Source of the DNA: Aureispira sp. CCB-QB1
GTDB lineage: Bacteria; Bacteroidota; Bacteroidia; Chitinophagales; Saprospiraceae
Assembly: GCF_000724545.1 (NCBI RefSeq)
Contig: NZ_JHBV01000003.1
Coordinates: 1 to 64,000, forward strand
Length of the DNA stretch: 64,000 bases
Direction: 5' to 3'
Shown here: positions 7,901 to 16,326 of the stretch, one piece after another
Position numbering within the stretch: the first letter of the stretch is position 1
Layout: each line of letters starts with the position of its first letter
Notes under the pieces: generated by a model
The model's database searches: none
Seen by the model: the letters and a program-made list of their open reading frames with translations, nothing else
Told to the model about the DNA's origin: nothing
Position numbers and translations under genes: made by a program

Positions 7901-10021
7901 GAGTTTTTGCCAGAGCAATTCCGTGCAGAGGATGTAGATAGTTTTAATTTAGCAGGATCTGTTCGTGATGGAGTAGAATTTCCTAATGTAAAAGGAGAGC
8001 AAGTTCAAATTGATTGGGCACCTTATAGCGATAGTATGTACATTGAATCGGCGATTGTGGAAGGAGTGCCATTTCAGTTCTTTGATTCGACAGATTTTAA
8101 TTTAGAAGGCTCTTTGACATTGACACCCGATGGTTTGTTAGGAAGAGGAACATTTGATTGGTATGGGGCTACCTTGGAATCTAATCCTGGAGGAGACTTT
8201 AAATTTGGCAAACAATCGATTGCATCTCCATCGGCAGCAGTTATTATCAAATCTCAAGGCGTTCAGAAATTTGCTTTTGAAAATGAAAATGTAGACGCTA
8301 TTATCGATTTTGAAAAGCAAACAGGAGATTTTATTTCTCAAGAATCTGACTTAGCAACAGATTTGCCTTATAATAGTTATCAAACATCATTGGATCAATT
8401 CCATTGGGATATGGCAACGGATCATATTTTTATGGATGCACAAGAAGGAAAAACAGGCTTTTTCTTGGCGACGGAACAATCACAGGATTCGTTGGTGTTC
8501 TTGGGAGAAAAAGCAGATTATGATTTGAATACAGGATTGTTAAAAATTGATGGGGTTGAACATATCCGTGTTGCAGATGCTTTTATTTATCCAAAAGACA
8601 AGCACGTGGAAATTGAAGAAGCCTCTCATATGAGAACTTTAGAGGATTCTAAAATCATAGCAGATACCTTAAACCAAAACCATGTTATTCAAAGAGCATC
8701 TATCAATGTGTTGAGTAGAAATGAATTCAAAGCTTCTGGTTATTTGGAGTTTAATGTAGAAAATAAGGAGCAAGAAATTAAGTTTGATAACGTAACTTCT
8801 GCACAAGAATCCGCAGGACAATTTGTAACCGTAGGTAGTGGTATGGTTGCAGATACAGCAGATTTTCATTTGGACAAACGTACAAAATTTAAAGGAGAGG
8901 TTTCGTTGAATTCAAAATCAGAACTGTTGACCTTCAAAGGATATGCAAAGATATCTTCTTCTGTTATTCCTACTCAAGAATGGTTTGGCATTGAGTCTAA
9001 AATTGATAAACGAGATGTGTCCATTGAATATGATAATCCTAAAAATCCAGCAGGGGATTTCTTGCATGTTGGATTGTATTTAAATTTGGATACAATGGAT
9101 TTATATCCTGCTATTCTATCTCCTAAGCAAACCCCCTCAGATAGAAGCATTTTCTCAGCAACGGGAGTGTTGAAATTTGATGATGAAGAGAACATGTATA
9201 TCTTCGGAGATTCTGCTAGAGTGTTGGGAGATGCAGAAGCAGGAAAGTTGTTTACGGTTTCTGAAAAAAATGCAAAAGTTACCGCTTCTGGGCGCTTTGA
9301 TTTTGACAAAGGGTTTAAATCTGCTACGGCTCCTGATTTCTTAGTAGATATTGTTGGGGATTTTACGTTCTTCCTAAATGCCAAATCAGATTACTTATTT
9401 GAAACATCTACCAATTTAGATTTCTATTTGCCACAAACTTTGCGAGATGTTATTGTCAATGATTTGCAAAGTAATGATGAGTTGATTGATAAGTTGTTGT
9501 ATGCAAGTATCAAAAATGAAAAATTGCATCAGCACATGAAAAATTACATTACAGACGATAAGAAGTTCGATAAAATGTGGAAAAAGGTAAAAGATGATGA
9601 GCGTTTGCAATTGCCGAATGATTTTTCTCATACCTTCTTTTTTGTAAACAACAAATTATTGTGGAGTCCCAAAACACAGTCTTTTATTACCAAGGGACGC
9701 CGTTTACAGTTGGCTTCGATAGGAGGAAAGCACGTGGGGCAAGTCGTAAAGGGGCACATGGAAATTTTGAACGATCCAGCACGTGGAGATGCCATGACAT
9801 TTTATATTGTTTCGCCGAATGGTGATTGGTATTATTTCTCGTATCAAAATGGATTTTTGAAAACCGTATCGTCTAATCCTGATTATAACAATGCTATTTC
9901 ATCTCTAAAAAGTAAAGATCGCCGTGTTAGAACAGAAAATGGCAATTGGATCGAATTGGTGATTGGTTCTCCAGGAGAATATTCTAGCTTTAAAAATAAG
10001 GCTAGCGCCGCGCATAACTAG
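4961..10021 (+). CDS. Very large secreted protein of unknown function
   Basis: This 1686-residue protein has an N-terminal signal peptide (hydrophobic run to about residue 22, then GQDEVDE), so it is exported. I do not recognise a family. An acidic stretch around 515-570 is rich in Glu and Asp. The second half contains recurring beta-rich units: one near 949-977 (NEGLIGNGRLDYLGAT) and one near 1050-1074 (PDGLLGRGTFDWYGATLES) are clearly related. Looser copies follow, such as the segments around residues 1310 and 1390. No transmembrane segment, lipobox or T9SS sorting domain was seen. The repeats could form a beta-sheet stack, as in surface or cell-envelope scaffold proteins, but this is speculation. 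A bidirectional terminator follows. Confidence 0.8.
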   Translation: MNGLKFTLLSVFLFVGTSFSWGQDEVDEIPTTPDACYKYMEEIMLATKRAECEEIMKEMKQKQKAGKWTPELYAGLADLGNQMIARKMKRYNFFRHVLDIIHTFADDPGLASQHFNKWIKISKEILAGQAEGKTLEFENYLKFSRSFWKTGNLYDISKGSHKWRSESRVFDMKYVDGILSIKYDNTTLYCFNKKDSLTIKDAKGVYYPLEQKWKGVKGQVDWTAEGAKDAYALLKTYTIETRRTSYAAQNAVLYYNSVFKQPIDGILKDRAVRRSAANLRYPYFESNSRDIQMDDIGEGVSYRGGFVMTGASVKGYGDSKGLSTVYITDKSGKTLIKAESGGFDILKGEKVVSQDAKVTLYINHDDGTIDSIYHPSINFLYSITNRKLDLTRSDSRISRVPFSNSLQEMDMKVTSISWFIDTDELVMGDNNQDMEMASENHFDQLLFEKYQNIISINPLIKFAVYSNKLKESQEMLGAVRPGTNPWEQEGPMSDEEYCRQQPDLCDENGRPFFNREEEGEEEIDTAFLKLIGEWPPKEDDSDPENEESFDDEFAETDPRVVSANELAALLDKRMEKITILTSEEVERAAKNPAFKIIKRDQDYRDFMKGFPLRYKFGAIDVYDLMSVVPDPSFNLSNTLPLFLEMVKDGFILYNKDKGTITLRDKLFHYVASVNTKKKDHDFDKIRIKSVPSRNNKKPANAVFDMKKGEIQTFGVQEFILSDSQQVIARPFNGEVKMLKGRNMDFNGVMSGGACNFTGTDFHFIYDIFHVEMDSISYLDLFIYKRARHGEEAGYMAGRPKAERAVEDLTELPTKEKEPINSVIEGGSGLMLIDVPSNKSGRMKSDPIYPSFESTSKSRVYYDKRNRQGEGTYPRETFYYELEPFMLDGMDELKPEQLNFEGKLYAADIFEPINQNLTVMYHDLSLGFETETRGNDPNPIYIRDDKRGKGTFKGSVGVSNEGLIGNGRLDYLGATVESEYIEFLPEQFRAEDVDSFNLAGSVRDGVEFPNVKGEQVQIDWAPYSDSMYIESAIVEGVPFQFFDSTDFNLEGSLTLTPDGLLGRGTFDWYGATLESNPGGDFKFGKQSIASPSAAVIIKSQGVQKFAFENENVDAIIDFEKQTGDFISQESDLATDLPYNSYQTSLDQFHWDMATDHIFMDAQEGKTGFFLATEQSQDSLVFLGEKADYDLNTGLLKIDGVEHIRVADAFIYPKDKHVEIEEASHMRTLEDSKIIADTLNQNHVIQRASINVLSRNEFKASGYLEFNVENKEQEIKFDNVTSAQESAGQFVTVGSGMVADTADFHLDKRTKFKGEVSLNSKSELLTFKGYAKISSSVIPTQEWFGIESKIDKRDVSIEYDNPKNPAGDFLHVGLYLNLDTMDLYPAILSPKQTPSDRSIFSATGVLKFDDEENMYIFGDSARVLGDAEAGKLFTVSEKNAKVTASGRFDFDKGFKSATAPDFLVDIVGDFTFFLNAKSDYLFETSTNLDFYLPQTLRDVIVNDLQSNDELIDKLLYASIKNEKLHQHMKNYITDDKKFDKMWKKVKDDERLQLPNDFSHTFFFVNNKLLWSPKTQSFITKGRRLQLASIGGKHVGQVVKGHMEILNDPARGDAMTFYIVSPNGDWYYFSYQNGFLKTVSSNPDYNNAISSLKSKDRRVRTENGNWIELVIGSPGEYSSFKNKASAAHN

Positions 10022-10049
10022 ATGCATAATAGCATAACCTTTTAAAATT

Positions 10050-10096
10050 AAAAGCCTTGAAAAAGATTCTACAAAATCCATTTCAAGGCTTTTTTT
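10050..10096. terminator. Bidirectional intrinsic terminator
   Basis: AAAAGCCTTGAAA (10050-10062) pairs with TTTCAAGGCTTTT (10081 onward), with a T-run on one side and an A-run on the other. It lies between convergent genes, the giant protein on + and the acetyltransferase on -, and can serve both. Confidence 0.85.
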
Positions 10097-10097
10097 A

Positions 10098-10661
10098 TTA
10101 AGAAGGTTCAAGCAAAGAAAAGATCATGCTGTCAATGAACCGACCATCAAAAAAATAATCTTCTTTAAAATAGGCTTCTTGTACAAACTTATTTTTTTCT
10201 AACAGTCGGATAGAGCTTTTATTGTTAGGGTTGACATTCGCCATAATACTGTGGAGCCCGAATTGTTCGAAAGCAAAGGCTATCATCGTTTTTAAGGTTT
10301 CATCCATGTATCCTTGTCCCCAGTAGTCGGGGTGCAAGGCATAGCCTATTTCGGCTCGACAATTTTGCCAAAAAAGTCGCCAAAAGCCAAAGTAACCGAT
10401 AAAGGTATTAGAGCTTTTTTCTACGATACTCCAATTAAGCGCTGTTTTTTCTATAAAGGCGGTTCTATTTTGCTGAATGTTTAATTCTGCATCTTCGATG
10501 GTTTGGTAAGGATAACTATCCATGTAGCGCATGACTTCTACATTAGAACGTAGCTCAAACATTGCTTGGCAGTCATTTAATTCAAATTCTCGAAATAAAA
10601 GACGGTCACTTTCTAAGGTGGGAAAATGCTCAAAGACAGCAGCATTAATTTTTGTATTCAT
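10098..10661 (-). CDS. GNAT-family N-acetyltransferase (RimJ/RimL type)
   Basis: The 187-residue protein has the layout of RimJ/RimL-like acetyltransferases. It opens with LESDRLLFREFELNDC near residue 16. The acetyl-CoA loop lies in YWGQGYMDETL (113-123), followed by VNPNNKSSIRLLEKNKF, the usual motif B region. This subfamily acetylates N-termini or small molecules; the acceptor here cannot be told. It lies 18 bases downstream of the DUF2461 gene on the same strand, so the two are probably cotranscribed. Confidence 0.85.
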   Translation of the reverse strand: MNTKINAAVFEHFPTLESDRLLFREFELNDCQAMFELRSNVEVMRYMDSYPYQTIEDAELNIQQNRTAFIEKTALNWSIVEKSSNTFIGYFGFWRLFWQNCRAEIGYALHPDYWGQGYMDETLKTMIAFAFEQFGLHSIMANVNPNNKSSIRLLEKNKFVQEAYFKEDYFFDGRFIDSMIFSLLEPS

Positions 10662-10679
10662 AATAGAACGTTATTTTTT

Positions 10680-11348
10680 TTACAAAATAGAAACGCCATT
10701 CATATCTGTTGTTAAGACATCGGTCATGTAATCAAAGAAAGGGCGAATTGCTATAAATGTTTCCGTCATTTGATCTGCAAAATCTTTACGGGTAACTTCT
10801 TCGTCAGCAAAATTCCTAAAAGCCAAAAATTGTTTCATTCTCAACCACTTGATATGCGGATGGTTTTTGTCGAAACCTCTTGGTGCAGTTTTTAAAGAAA
10901 CTCCTTGTAGTTCTCCAAAGTATTTTACAAAGGTAGGATCTTGAGTCACCTTCTCAATATAGGAACTGTCCATTTCAAATTCTTTGCGAATGCGTAACAA
11001 ATCATCAGTATTAGGACCAAAAAAACCGCCTCCTACAACAGATTTGCCATTGGGGCAAATGTCAAAAGTATAGCTTCCTCGGCGGTCATTACCAAAGCGC
11101 CTGTAATATCCTCCAAGGTAACCTTTGTAAGGGAGTTTGTTTTTTGAAAAACGGACATCACGGTAAATTCTATACAATTTGGAAAATTCAATATTATCAA
11201 CTTTATTGAGGTTTGCTTCGACTTTTTTAACTAAAGTCTCTACTTCTCTTTTTGTTTTTAAATAATCTTCTTTGTGTGCCTCAAACCAAGGTCGGTTGTT
11301 GTTTTCTTGTAATTGGGAAAGAAAATCGAGGGAATGCTTACTAATCAT
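10680..11348 (-). CDS. DUF2461 (TIGR02453) family protein
   Basis: The 222-residue product matches the DUF2461 family over its whole length. It has the N-terminal FLSQLQENNNRPWFEAHK (about 9-26), the central RIYRDVRFSKNKLPYKG and the YTFDICPNGKSVVGGG segment. The family is common in Bacteroidota and has no known biochemical role. It is soluble with no signal peptide and probably the first gene of a two-gene unit with the acetyltransferase. Confidence 0.85.
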   Translation of the reverse strand: MISKHSLDFLSQLQENNNRPWFEAHKEDYLKTKREVETLVKKVEANLNKVDNIEFSKLYRIYRDVRFSKNKLPYKGYLGGYYRRFGNDRRGSYTFDICPNGKSVVGGGFFGPNTDDLLRIRKEFEMDSSYIEKVTQDPTFVKYFGELQGVSLKTAPRGFDKNHPHIKWLRMKQFLAFRNFADEEVTRKDFADQMTETFIAIRPFFDYMTDVLTTDMNGVSIL

Positions 11349-11878
11349 GCTTTGTTTTTTTATAAAAAATTCGTTTTTACTATTGTTTGATACGTTATCC
11401 TTGGTTATTGTGTGGTTCCAACGGAGTATTATAAATAGTAATAATAGCCGAATTGTTCAAAATATTTTCACTTAAGATAGGTGGGCTAAAAAATATAAAA
11501 ATACCATTACAAAGTATAAAAGTTGTAAAGGAATCATTATTTCTTTATCAAAGATATTAAAACTATTATTAGTAAAATTAATACTATTATAAAAGATAGT
11601 AATTAAAACTATATACCTTAATGGGAATTTTTTTGAAAAGGGGAATGTTTGAATAGCAGAACAACTCCTTAGAAATACAACTTGTAGAATTGCGATGAAC
11701 TTTTAGTATATTAGAGATGATATACAAAACATAGTACTTTGCAATGTATAATCTATAACCATTCGACGACTCCTTTTTTACTCTATATATCAATACAAAA
11801 TAGTTCGCTAGAGTCGTAAAATAGCGATTTAGTCAACTACTATTAACAACTTCAATAATCACAACAAAAAGAAACACG
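11349..11878. other. AT-rich intergenic region, no gene
   Basis: About 530 bases lie between divergent genes. The sequence is very AT-rich with many stops in all frames and no convincing ORF, RNA or repeat. Promoters for both flanking genes must lie here, but no clear TTTG / TAnnTTTG pair was found. Confidence 0.5.
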
Positions 11879-12673
11879 ATGAAACACTTATTTTTATTAT
11901 TAATAACGGCTTTTTTTATTAGCTCTTGTACAACAGTACAACCTGGACATAAGGGCGTGAAAGTATATTGGGGAGGTAAAACAGATATGGAAACGATTTT
12001 GCCAGAAGGGATGGATATGGGAATTAGTTGGCTATGGAATTCTTGTGTAGAATACGATGTAAGGGAAAAGACACTGGTTCAGAAATTCGTTTTTAACGAC
12101 TCTAGAAACATGGAAACTAGTGTAGAAATAGCTTTGGATTATAATTTGAATCCAGATCAGGTTAATTTAATTCACACCAAAATTACAGACATAGATACCA
12201 AAATTTTAAAAACCTTAAAATCTTCAGGAAAAGAAGTGGTTCCACAGTATACCGCTTCAGAACTGAACCTAAAAAAACGCAAAGAAGCAGAGTCGGCATT
12301 GCGTGATATTATTAGCCAAGAGCTACCAGAATTTTATGTAGAGTTTGCTAGAGTACAAATTACAGATGTGGATATTCCAAAGGCATTGGCAAAAGTAGCT
12401 GAGGAGACGGCTATTCAAGAAGGTAGAAACTCTCTAGCTGCTAAAAAAGAATTGGAACAAACAAATTTAGCAAAGGCAAGAATTGCAGAAGCAAAAGGTA
12501 AATACGATGCTGCCTTGTATGATGCTAAAACAAAAGATATTTTATCTTCGCCTAAAATGTTGGAGTTGAAAAAATTAGAAATTGAGATGGAGTGGGCCAA
12601 AAAAGGAGTGAGCAAATATGGCAATAATAATGTTTTTGGTGCCAATACTTCTGTTTTAAAAGGGTTTAATTAG
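11879..12673 (+). CDS. SPFH/prohibitin-domain lipoprotein
   Basis: The 264-residue protein begins with a lipoprotein signal ending ISSC (Cys17). It continues as an SPFH (band 7/prohibitin) domain: PGHKGVKVYWGGK, then the core strands and the helix region with VAEETAIQEGRNSLAAKKEL. The last third is Ala/Glu/Lys-rich and likely coiled coil (about 180-240), as in prohibitins. Most bacterial SPFH proteins use an N-terminal transmembrane helix; a lipid anchor is a variation also seen in Bacteroidota. It may organise membrane microdomains or protease access, by family analogy. A terminator follows directly. Confidence 0.82.
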   Translation: MKHLFLLLITAFFISSCTTVQPGHKGVKVYWGGKTDMETILPEGMDMGISWLWNSCVEYDVREKTLVQKFVFNDSRNMETSVEIALDYNLNPDQVNLIHTKITDIDTKILKTLKSSGKEVVPQYTASELNLKKRKEAESALRDIISQELPEFYVEFARVQITDVDIPKALAKVAEETAIQEGRNSLAAKKELEQTNLAKARIAEAKGKYDAALYDAKTKDILSSPKMLELKKLEIEMEWAKKGVSKYGNNNVFGANTSVLKGFN

Positions 12674-12714
12674 AACAATTTAGGTTGCTAACGTGCTACG
12701 AAATTATATGAATA

Positions 12715-12749
12715 AAAAAACTTCTACGATACGATTGTAGAAGTTTTTC
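12715..12749. terminator. Bidirectional intrinsic terminator
   Basis: An A-run and ACTTCTAC (to 12727) pair with GTAGAAGT (from 12737), followed by a T-run. It separates the convergent SPFH gene and the small lipoprotein gene. Confidence 0.85.
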
Positions 12750-12763
12750 TTGTTGAGGGAAAC

Positions 12764-13279
12764 CTAAGAACATTTATCATTACTCCAAGTAGCGCCATTT
12801 TCTTTTCTAATCCAACATTTGAATTGTTGTTGAATAGAAACAATTTGCCAGTGAACCCCTTTTTCTTCTAAGGTCATCACGATTCGATGCCCTTGAATAC
12901 TAGTATGTTCGCTTTGGTTATCGTGTGTGATGGTCACAATGGTTTGGGCTCCTTCTTTTTGAGTTTGAATGTCAATTTTTTCAAAGCTCGTTTTATTCGA
13001 AATTTTAGCAGGATAATACATTTGAGCAACCTCTTTAGCTGTTTTTTTAGAAGTAGAGGCAGCTAATTTTTCATTTAGGTTTTGATAAACTCCTGTGGGG
13101 ACATTTTCAAAGGCTTCTGGAGTAGTTACTTCTTTAGAAGCAGTAGGAAGCGTATTATAAGTATTATTACTATCACTCTTTGAGATAGGTTGGTCAGGTG
13201 ATGTTGTTGCTGGCTCGGACTGACAAGAGATTAGTAAGTAAAAAAGGCTTAGTAAAGTGAAAAAATGTATTGTGTTCAT
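12764..13279 (-). CDS. Small lipoprotein of unknown function
   Basis: This 171-residue protein starts with a signal ending LLISC (Cys19). A Ser/Thr/Pro/Asp-rich linker follows (about 20-65). The C-terminal 100 residues look like a compact alpha+beta domain, with KEVAQMYYPAKI, then alternating strands (QTIVTITHDN, HRIVMTLEEK, VHWQIVSIQQQ). This pattern is reminiscent of NTF2-like or DUF4878-type small domains, but I cannot assign it. Three cysteines near the end could form a disulfide. It is probably monocistronic, closed by the terminator downstream. Confidence 0.72.
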   Translation of the reverse strand: MNTIHFFTLLSLFYLLISCQSEPATTSPDQPISKSDSNNTYNTLPTASKEVTTPEAFENVPTGVYQNLNEKLAASTSKKTAKEVAQMYYPAKISNKTSFEKIDIQTQKEGAQTIVTITHDNQSEHTSIQGHRIVMTLEEKGVHWQIVSIQQQFKCWIRKENGATWSNDKCS

Positions 13280-13324
13280 AATTTGGAATTAGTGCATTTT
13301 TGAAATTTTTTTGGTCATTTAAGT

Positions 13325-14674
13325 TTACGAAAAACTAATCGTCCCATTGTCTGTCAACATACTTAATGGTTCAAAGTGTAGACCATCCCATTCTCCAAAA
13401 AGGCAAATGGATTTTCCACCACTAATAGCTAATATTTTCCATACAACTTCCTCCTTTAGAGTACTTAATGGAATGATATGGTCGTTACTATCTTTGATGA
13501 GTAATTCTTTTTTGTCGTTCATGAATGCTCTTAATTGTGAAAGAACGACAGGGAAAGAAAATAGCCAAGGATTTTGGACAATAGCTTCGCCATATTGTGC
13601 TAAAACAGCATTAAAATCTTTATAGCTAGTTGCATTGGGGCTTTCATAAATTTGAGCAGATTCAAAAGATTCAAAAATAGCTCGTTGGGGATAAGCCTTA
13701 GAATAATAAGTTAAGGCGCCATCTAGCAAATCTCCGACAATATATTGTTGTTCGTATCCAATATTTCCAAAAGCATAGTCCAATATTAGAGCATGTTGCT
13801 TTGTTTTTTGACCTTGCAGCCAGATTTTTCGAAAACTACGTCCTTCAATGTCAACTCCTTCTTTTTTGCCTACAACAAACCAAAGATCTTTTATACTAGG
13901 GTTTTGCTCTAAAATGTCTGCTTTCTTGACGATTTTACCCAAACTTAGATACAACTCTTCTTGAAGCTCAGGAGTAAGCAGGGACCTTTTTTTAAAAGAT
14001 TCTGTCCATAAGTAAAGTTCGCCCAAACGGGCAAGAACAATTTCCGACCAATTTTGGTTTTTTTGAATCAGTTGGTGGGTTTCTTTTAAATAAGTACTAA
14101 TTCTAGGCAACTTGGCATCCACCATTTTGGCAGCAACTTGATTCCAAAAACTAACTTTTTGAATAGCCGTATTGGCAATCCCTTGGCGAATAAGGTCGGT
14201 GAGCCAAAGTTCCAGTTCATCCATACCGCTTGCCATGAGTTGAACCCGTTGTTCCCAGCGTTTTTCTTTGGCTGCTTTAGCTTGTTGGAGGGCTTCTTCT
14301 GTTTTTAGAGTAGGTGCAATAGTCTTGGAATGACTGGCAACACTATTAGAACTTTGTTTGGACAACCAATTTTGAATTGCTTCGGGAGGAGCTTGGTACT
14401 TGAATAAAGCACTGCTTTGAGCAAATAAAAAGAAGAGTCCTAAAACGTGCTTGCAAGGAGGTTTGCGAACAGGGCAGCTGCATTTATATTTTGGTCCACT
14501 CAAATTGATTTGAACAATATAGGGTTGAGAACCAGATCCTTTGCATTCTCCCCAAATGGCTTCATAATTGGTAGCGATATAATTCCACTTGGTTGAGTTG
14601 GCTAAGGTACGTCCTCTACGCTCTGTGGAATCGTTGGGAGAAAGTGCTGCTATTTTTTCGTCAGTCCATTGCAT
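13325..14674 (-). CDS. SWIM zinc-finger domain protein
   Basis: The 449-residue protein carries a SWIM-type zinc finger near residues 58-80: KCSCPVRKPPCKHVLGLFF gives the CxC...CxH ligand set. SWIM domains bind nucleic acid or protein partners. The rest is largely helical and has no recognised catalytic motif. In many Bacteroidota such proteins lie next to MoxR ATPase and VWA-domain genes, but no such partner is present here. The N-terminal ERRGRTLANSTKW segment is typical of the group. Role unknown. Confidence 0.82.
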   Translation of the reverse strand: MQWTDEKIAALSPNDSTERRGRTLANSTKWNYIATNYEAIWGECKGSGSQPYIVQINLSGPKYKCSCPVRKPPCKHVLGLFFLFAQSSALFKYQAPPEAIQNWLSKQSSNSVASHSKTIAPTLKTEEALQQAKAAKEKRWEQRVQLMASGMDELELWLTDLIRQGIANTAIQKVSFWNQVAAKMVDAKLPRISTYLKETHQLIQKNQNWSEIVLARLGELYLWTESFKKRSLLTPELQEELYLSLGKIVKKADILEQNPSIKDLWFVVGKKEGVDIEGRSFRKIWLQGQKTKQHALILDYAFGNIGYEQQYIVGDLLDGALTYYSKAYPQRAIFESFESAQIYESPNATSYKDFNAVLAQYGEAIVQNPWLFSFPVVLSQLRAFMNDKKELLIKDSNDHIIPLSTLKEEVVWKILAISGGKSICLFGEWDGLHFEPLSMLTDNGTISFS

Positions 14675-14842
14675 AAATTAAAAAATGGTTTTAGTAGGAT
14701 CAATCTGAATTGTTATCATTACTTCTTGGGACAATTGCATTTGTTAGTTACGTAGTTGCTAGATTGTATTTAGTTCATGAACTTTGTTCTATGAAGTACT
14801 CCAAGAAGTGTTTTTATAAAAGTCTTGTTAAGAATAATCTGC

Positions 14843-15352
14843 TTACCAACCAGAAAAAGCTCGATTAAAAACATCGTCTAACACCTGATCGTAGATTTCT
14901 TGAATCAAAGCATCTTCCACCGTTGATAAATCGGTATCGGCGGCAAAATTGGCGAACCTAGAAAATGTCTGTGTCCAGTTCTTAGAGCCGTCCTTTTGTT
15001 TGGTGTCTTTATAATTGATGGCAATTTCAATTGTCAAGCGTTGAAAAGCAACTGTTTGGTTTGCCTGCGGAGCAAGTGATGAAATTTGATAGCCAACTAC
15101 ATTTCCAGAAAATTGAACATCGCCATCTTCATCAACATATTTTAAGCGGGTATTATTCAAAATTCTATCTTTGAGCTGTTCAGAAAAGGTTTGCCCGCTT
15201 GTTGGTGGTGCATTAGAGCTTTTTACTTCAAATTGTTCCAAAGAAAAACTGTCTAAAACCGAGTAATCAATACCAGTATTAATTAAACTGACTGTACAAG
15301 CTTGGGCTATTAGAACAACAATTATAAAAATAAATAAATGAAACTTTTGCAT
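14843..15352 (-). CDS. lptE: LptE-like LPS-assembly lipoprotein
   Basis: The 169-residue protein has a lipoprotein signal ending AQAC (Cys19). Its fold pattern is typical of LptE in Bacteroidota: a YSVLDSFSLEQFEV strand pair, a SEQLKDRILNNTRL helix, the VQFSGNVVGYQISS strand and a C-terminal YDQVLDDVFNRAFSGW helix. LptE plugs the LptD barrel that inserts lipopolysaccharide into the outer membrane. In this phylum the gene often follows a sigma-54 regulator, which is absent here. Assignment rests on overall pattern, so moderate certainty. Confidence 0.75.
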   Translation of the reverse strand: MQKFHLFIFIIVVLIAQACTVSLINTGIDYSVLDSFSLEQFEVKSSNAPPTSGQTFSEQLKDRILNNTRLKYVDEDGDVQFSGNVVGYQISSLAPQANQTVAFQRLTIEIAINYKDTKQKDGSKNWTQTFSRFANFAADTDLSTVEDALIQEIYDQVLDDVFNRAFSGW

Positions 15353-15441
15353 AAATCTTTTTATCTTTTAATTTGATACTTACCACTTATTTAAAAGTAC
15401 AAAACTTTGAATCATTATTACCTTTCTTAACACCTACTAAG

Positions 15442-16224
15442 ATGAGTTTAACAATAACTTTAGTTCAATCTACTTTGCATTGGGAATCTATTGATGCAAA
15501 TTTAAAAATGTTTGATGAAAAACTGCTTGATCTTGACAATACAGATGTAATTATTCTACCTGAGATGTTTACGACTGGGTTTTCAATGAATGTTGAGTCG
15601 TTGGCGGAAGATATGGAAGATAGTAAAGGAATTGTGTGGATGCAAGAAAAAGCAAAAGAACTCAATGCTGTAGTAACGGGGAGTTTGATTATAAAGGAAG
15701 GTGAAAACTATTTTAATCGACTGTTGTGGGTTGAGCCAAATGGTAAGCAATGTCATTATGACAAGAAGCATTTATTTACGATGGCAAAAGAAGACTTGCA
15801 TTTTACAGGAGGCACAAAGAAGTTGATTGTTGACTATAAAGGTTGGAAAATAGCCCCTTTCATTTGTTATGATTTGCGTTTTCCTGCTTGGTGTCGCAAT
15901 TTAGAAGATTATGACTTGGCTTTTTATGTAGCTAATTGGCCAGCTAAACGGTCTTTTCATTGGAGAAGTTTGCTGACGGCTAGAGCAATTGAAAATCAGG
16001 CTTATATAATAGGGGTTAATCGAGTAGGAGAAGATGGCAAAGGTTTTGCCTATTCGGGAGACTCTTCGGTTTTGAGCCCTAGTGGTGCTTTATTATACCA
16101 TCAAGCGAATGAAGAAGCTATTTATACAATAAATTTGTCTAAAACGCATTTGGCAGATGTTCGCAAAGAATATCCGTTTATTGGAGATCGAGATAACTAT
16201 TCTTTTCATAACACACCACAGTAG
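15442..16224 (+). CDS. Nit2/YafV-type omega-amidase
   Basis: The 261-residue protein belongs to the carbon-nitrogen hydrolase (nitrilase) superfamily. The triad is visible: E41 in LPEMFTTGF, K108 in HYDKKHLF and C142 in FICYDLRFP. Sequence and length fit the YafV/Nit2 branch, which hydrolyses omega-amides such as 2-oxoglutaramate in the cytosol. The ATG at 15442 is chosen because the family begins with this strand (MSLTITLVQ). An in-frame extension upstream lacks an ATG and any family resemblance. It is divergent from lptE. Confidence 0.87.
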   Translation: MSLTITLVQSTLHWESIDANLKMFDEKLLDLDNTDVIILPEMFTTGFSMNVESLAEDMEDSKGIVWMQEKAKELNAVVTGSLIIKEGENYFNRLLWVEPNGKQCHYDKKHLFTMAKEDLHFTGGTKKLIVDYKGWKIAPFICYDLRFPAWCRNLEDYDLAFYVANWPAKRSFHWRSLLTARAIENQAYIIGVNRVGEDGKGFAYSGDSSVLSPSGALLYHQANEEAIYTINLSKTHLADVRKEYPFIGDRDNYSFHNTPQ

Positions 16225-16326
16225 CAGAGCTTAAAATAAATTGAAATTGATAATTATCACAACAAGTAATATAATTATCAATTTCAATAGTCTATGTAAT
16301 TGGATGCTCACAAAAAACAAAAGAAA

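Noticed and set aside
8974-9384. 136-codon open frame antisense to the giant secreted protein
   Set aside because: It has no recognisable motif, lies wholly inside a clear coding gene, and its composition is explained by the complementary codons.
11720-11760. TACTTTG promoter-like string before the SPFH gene
   Set aside because: It has one base too few between TA and TTTG and no -33 element at the right distance.
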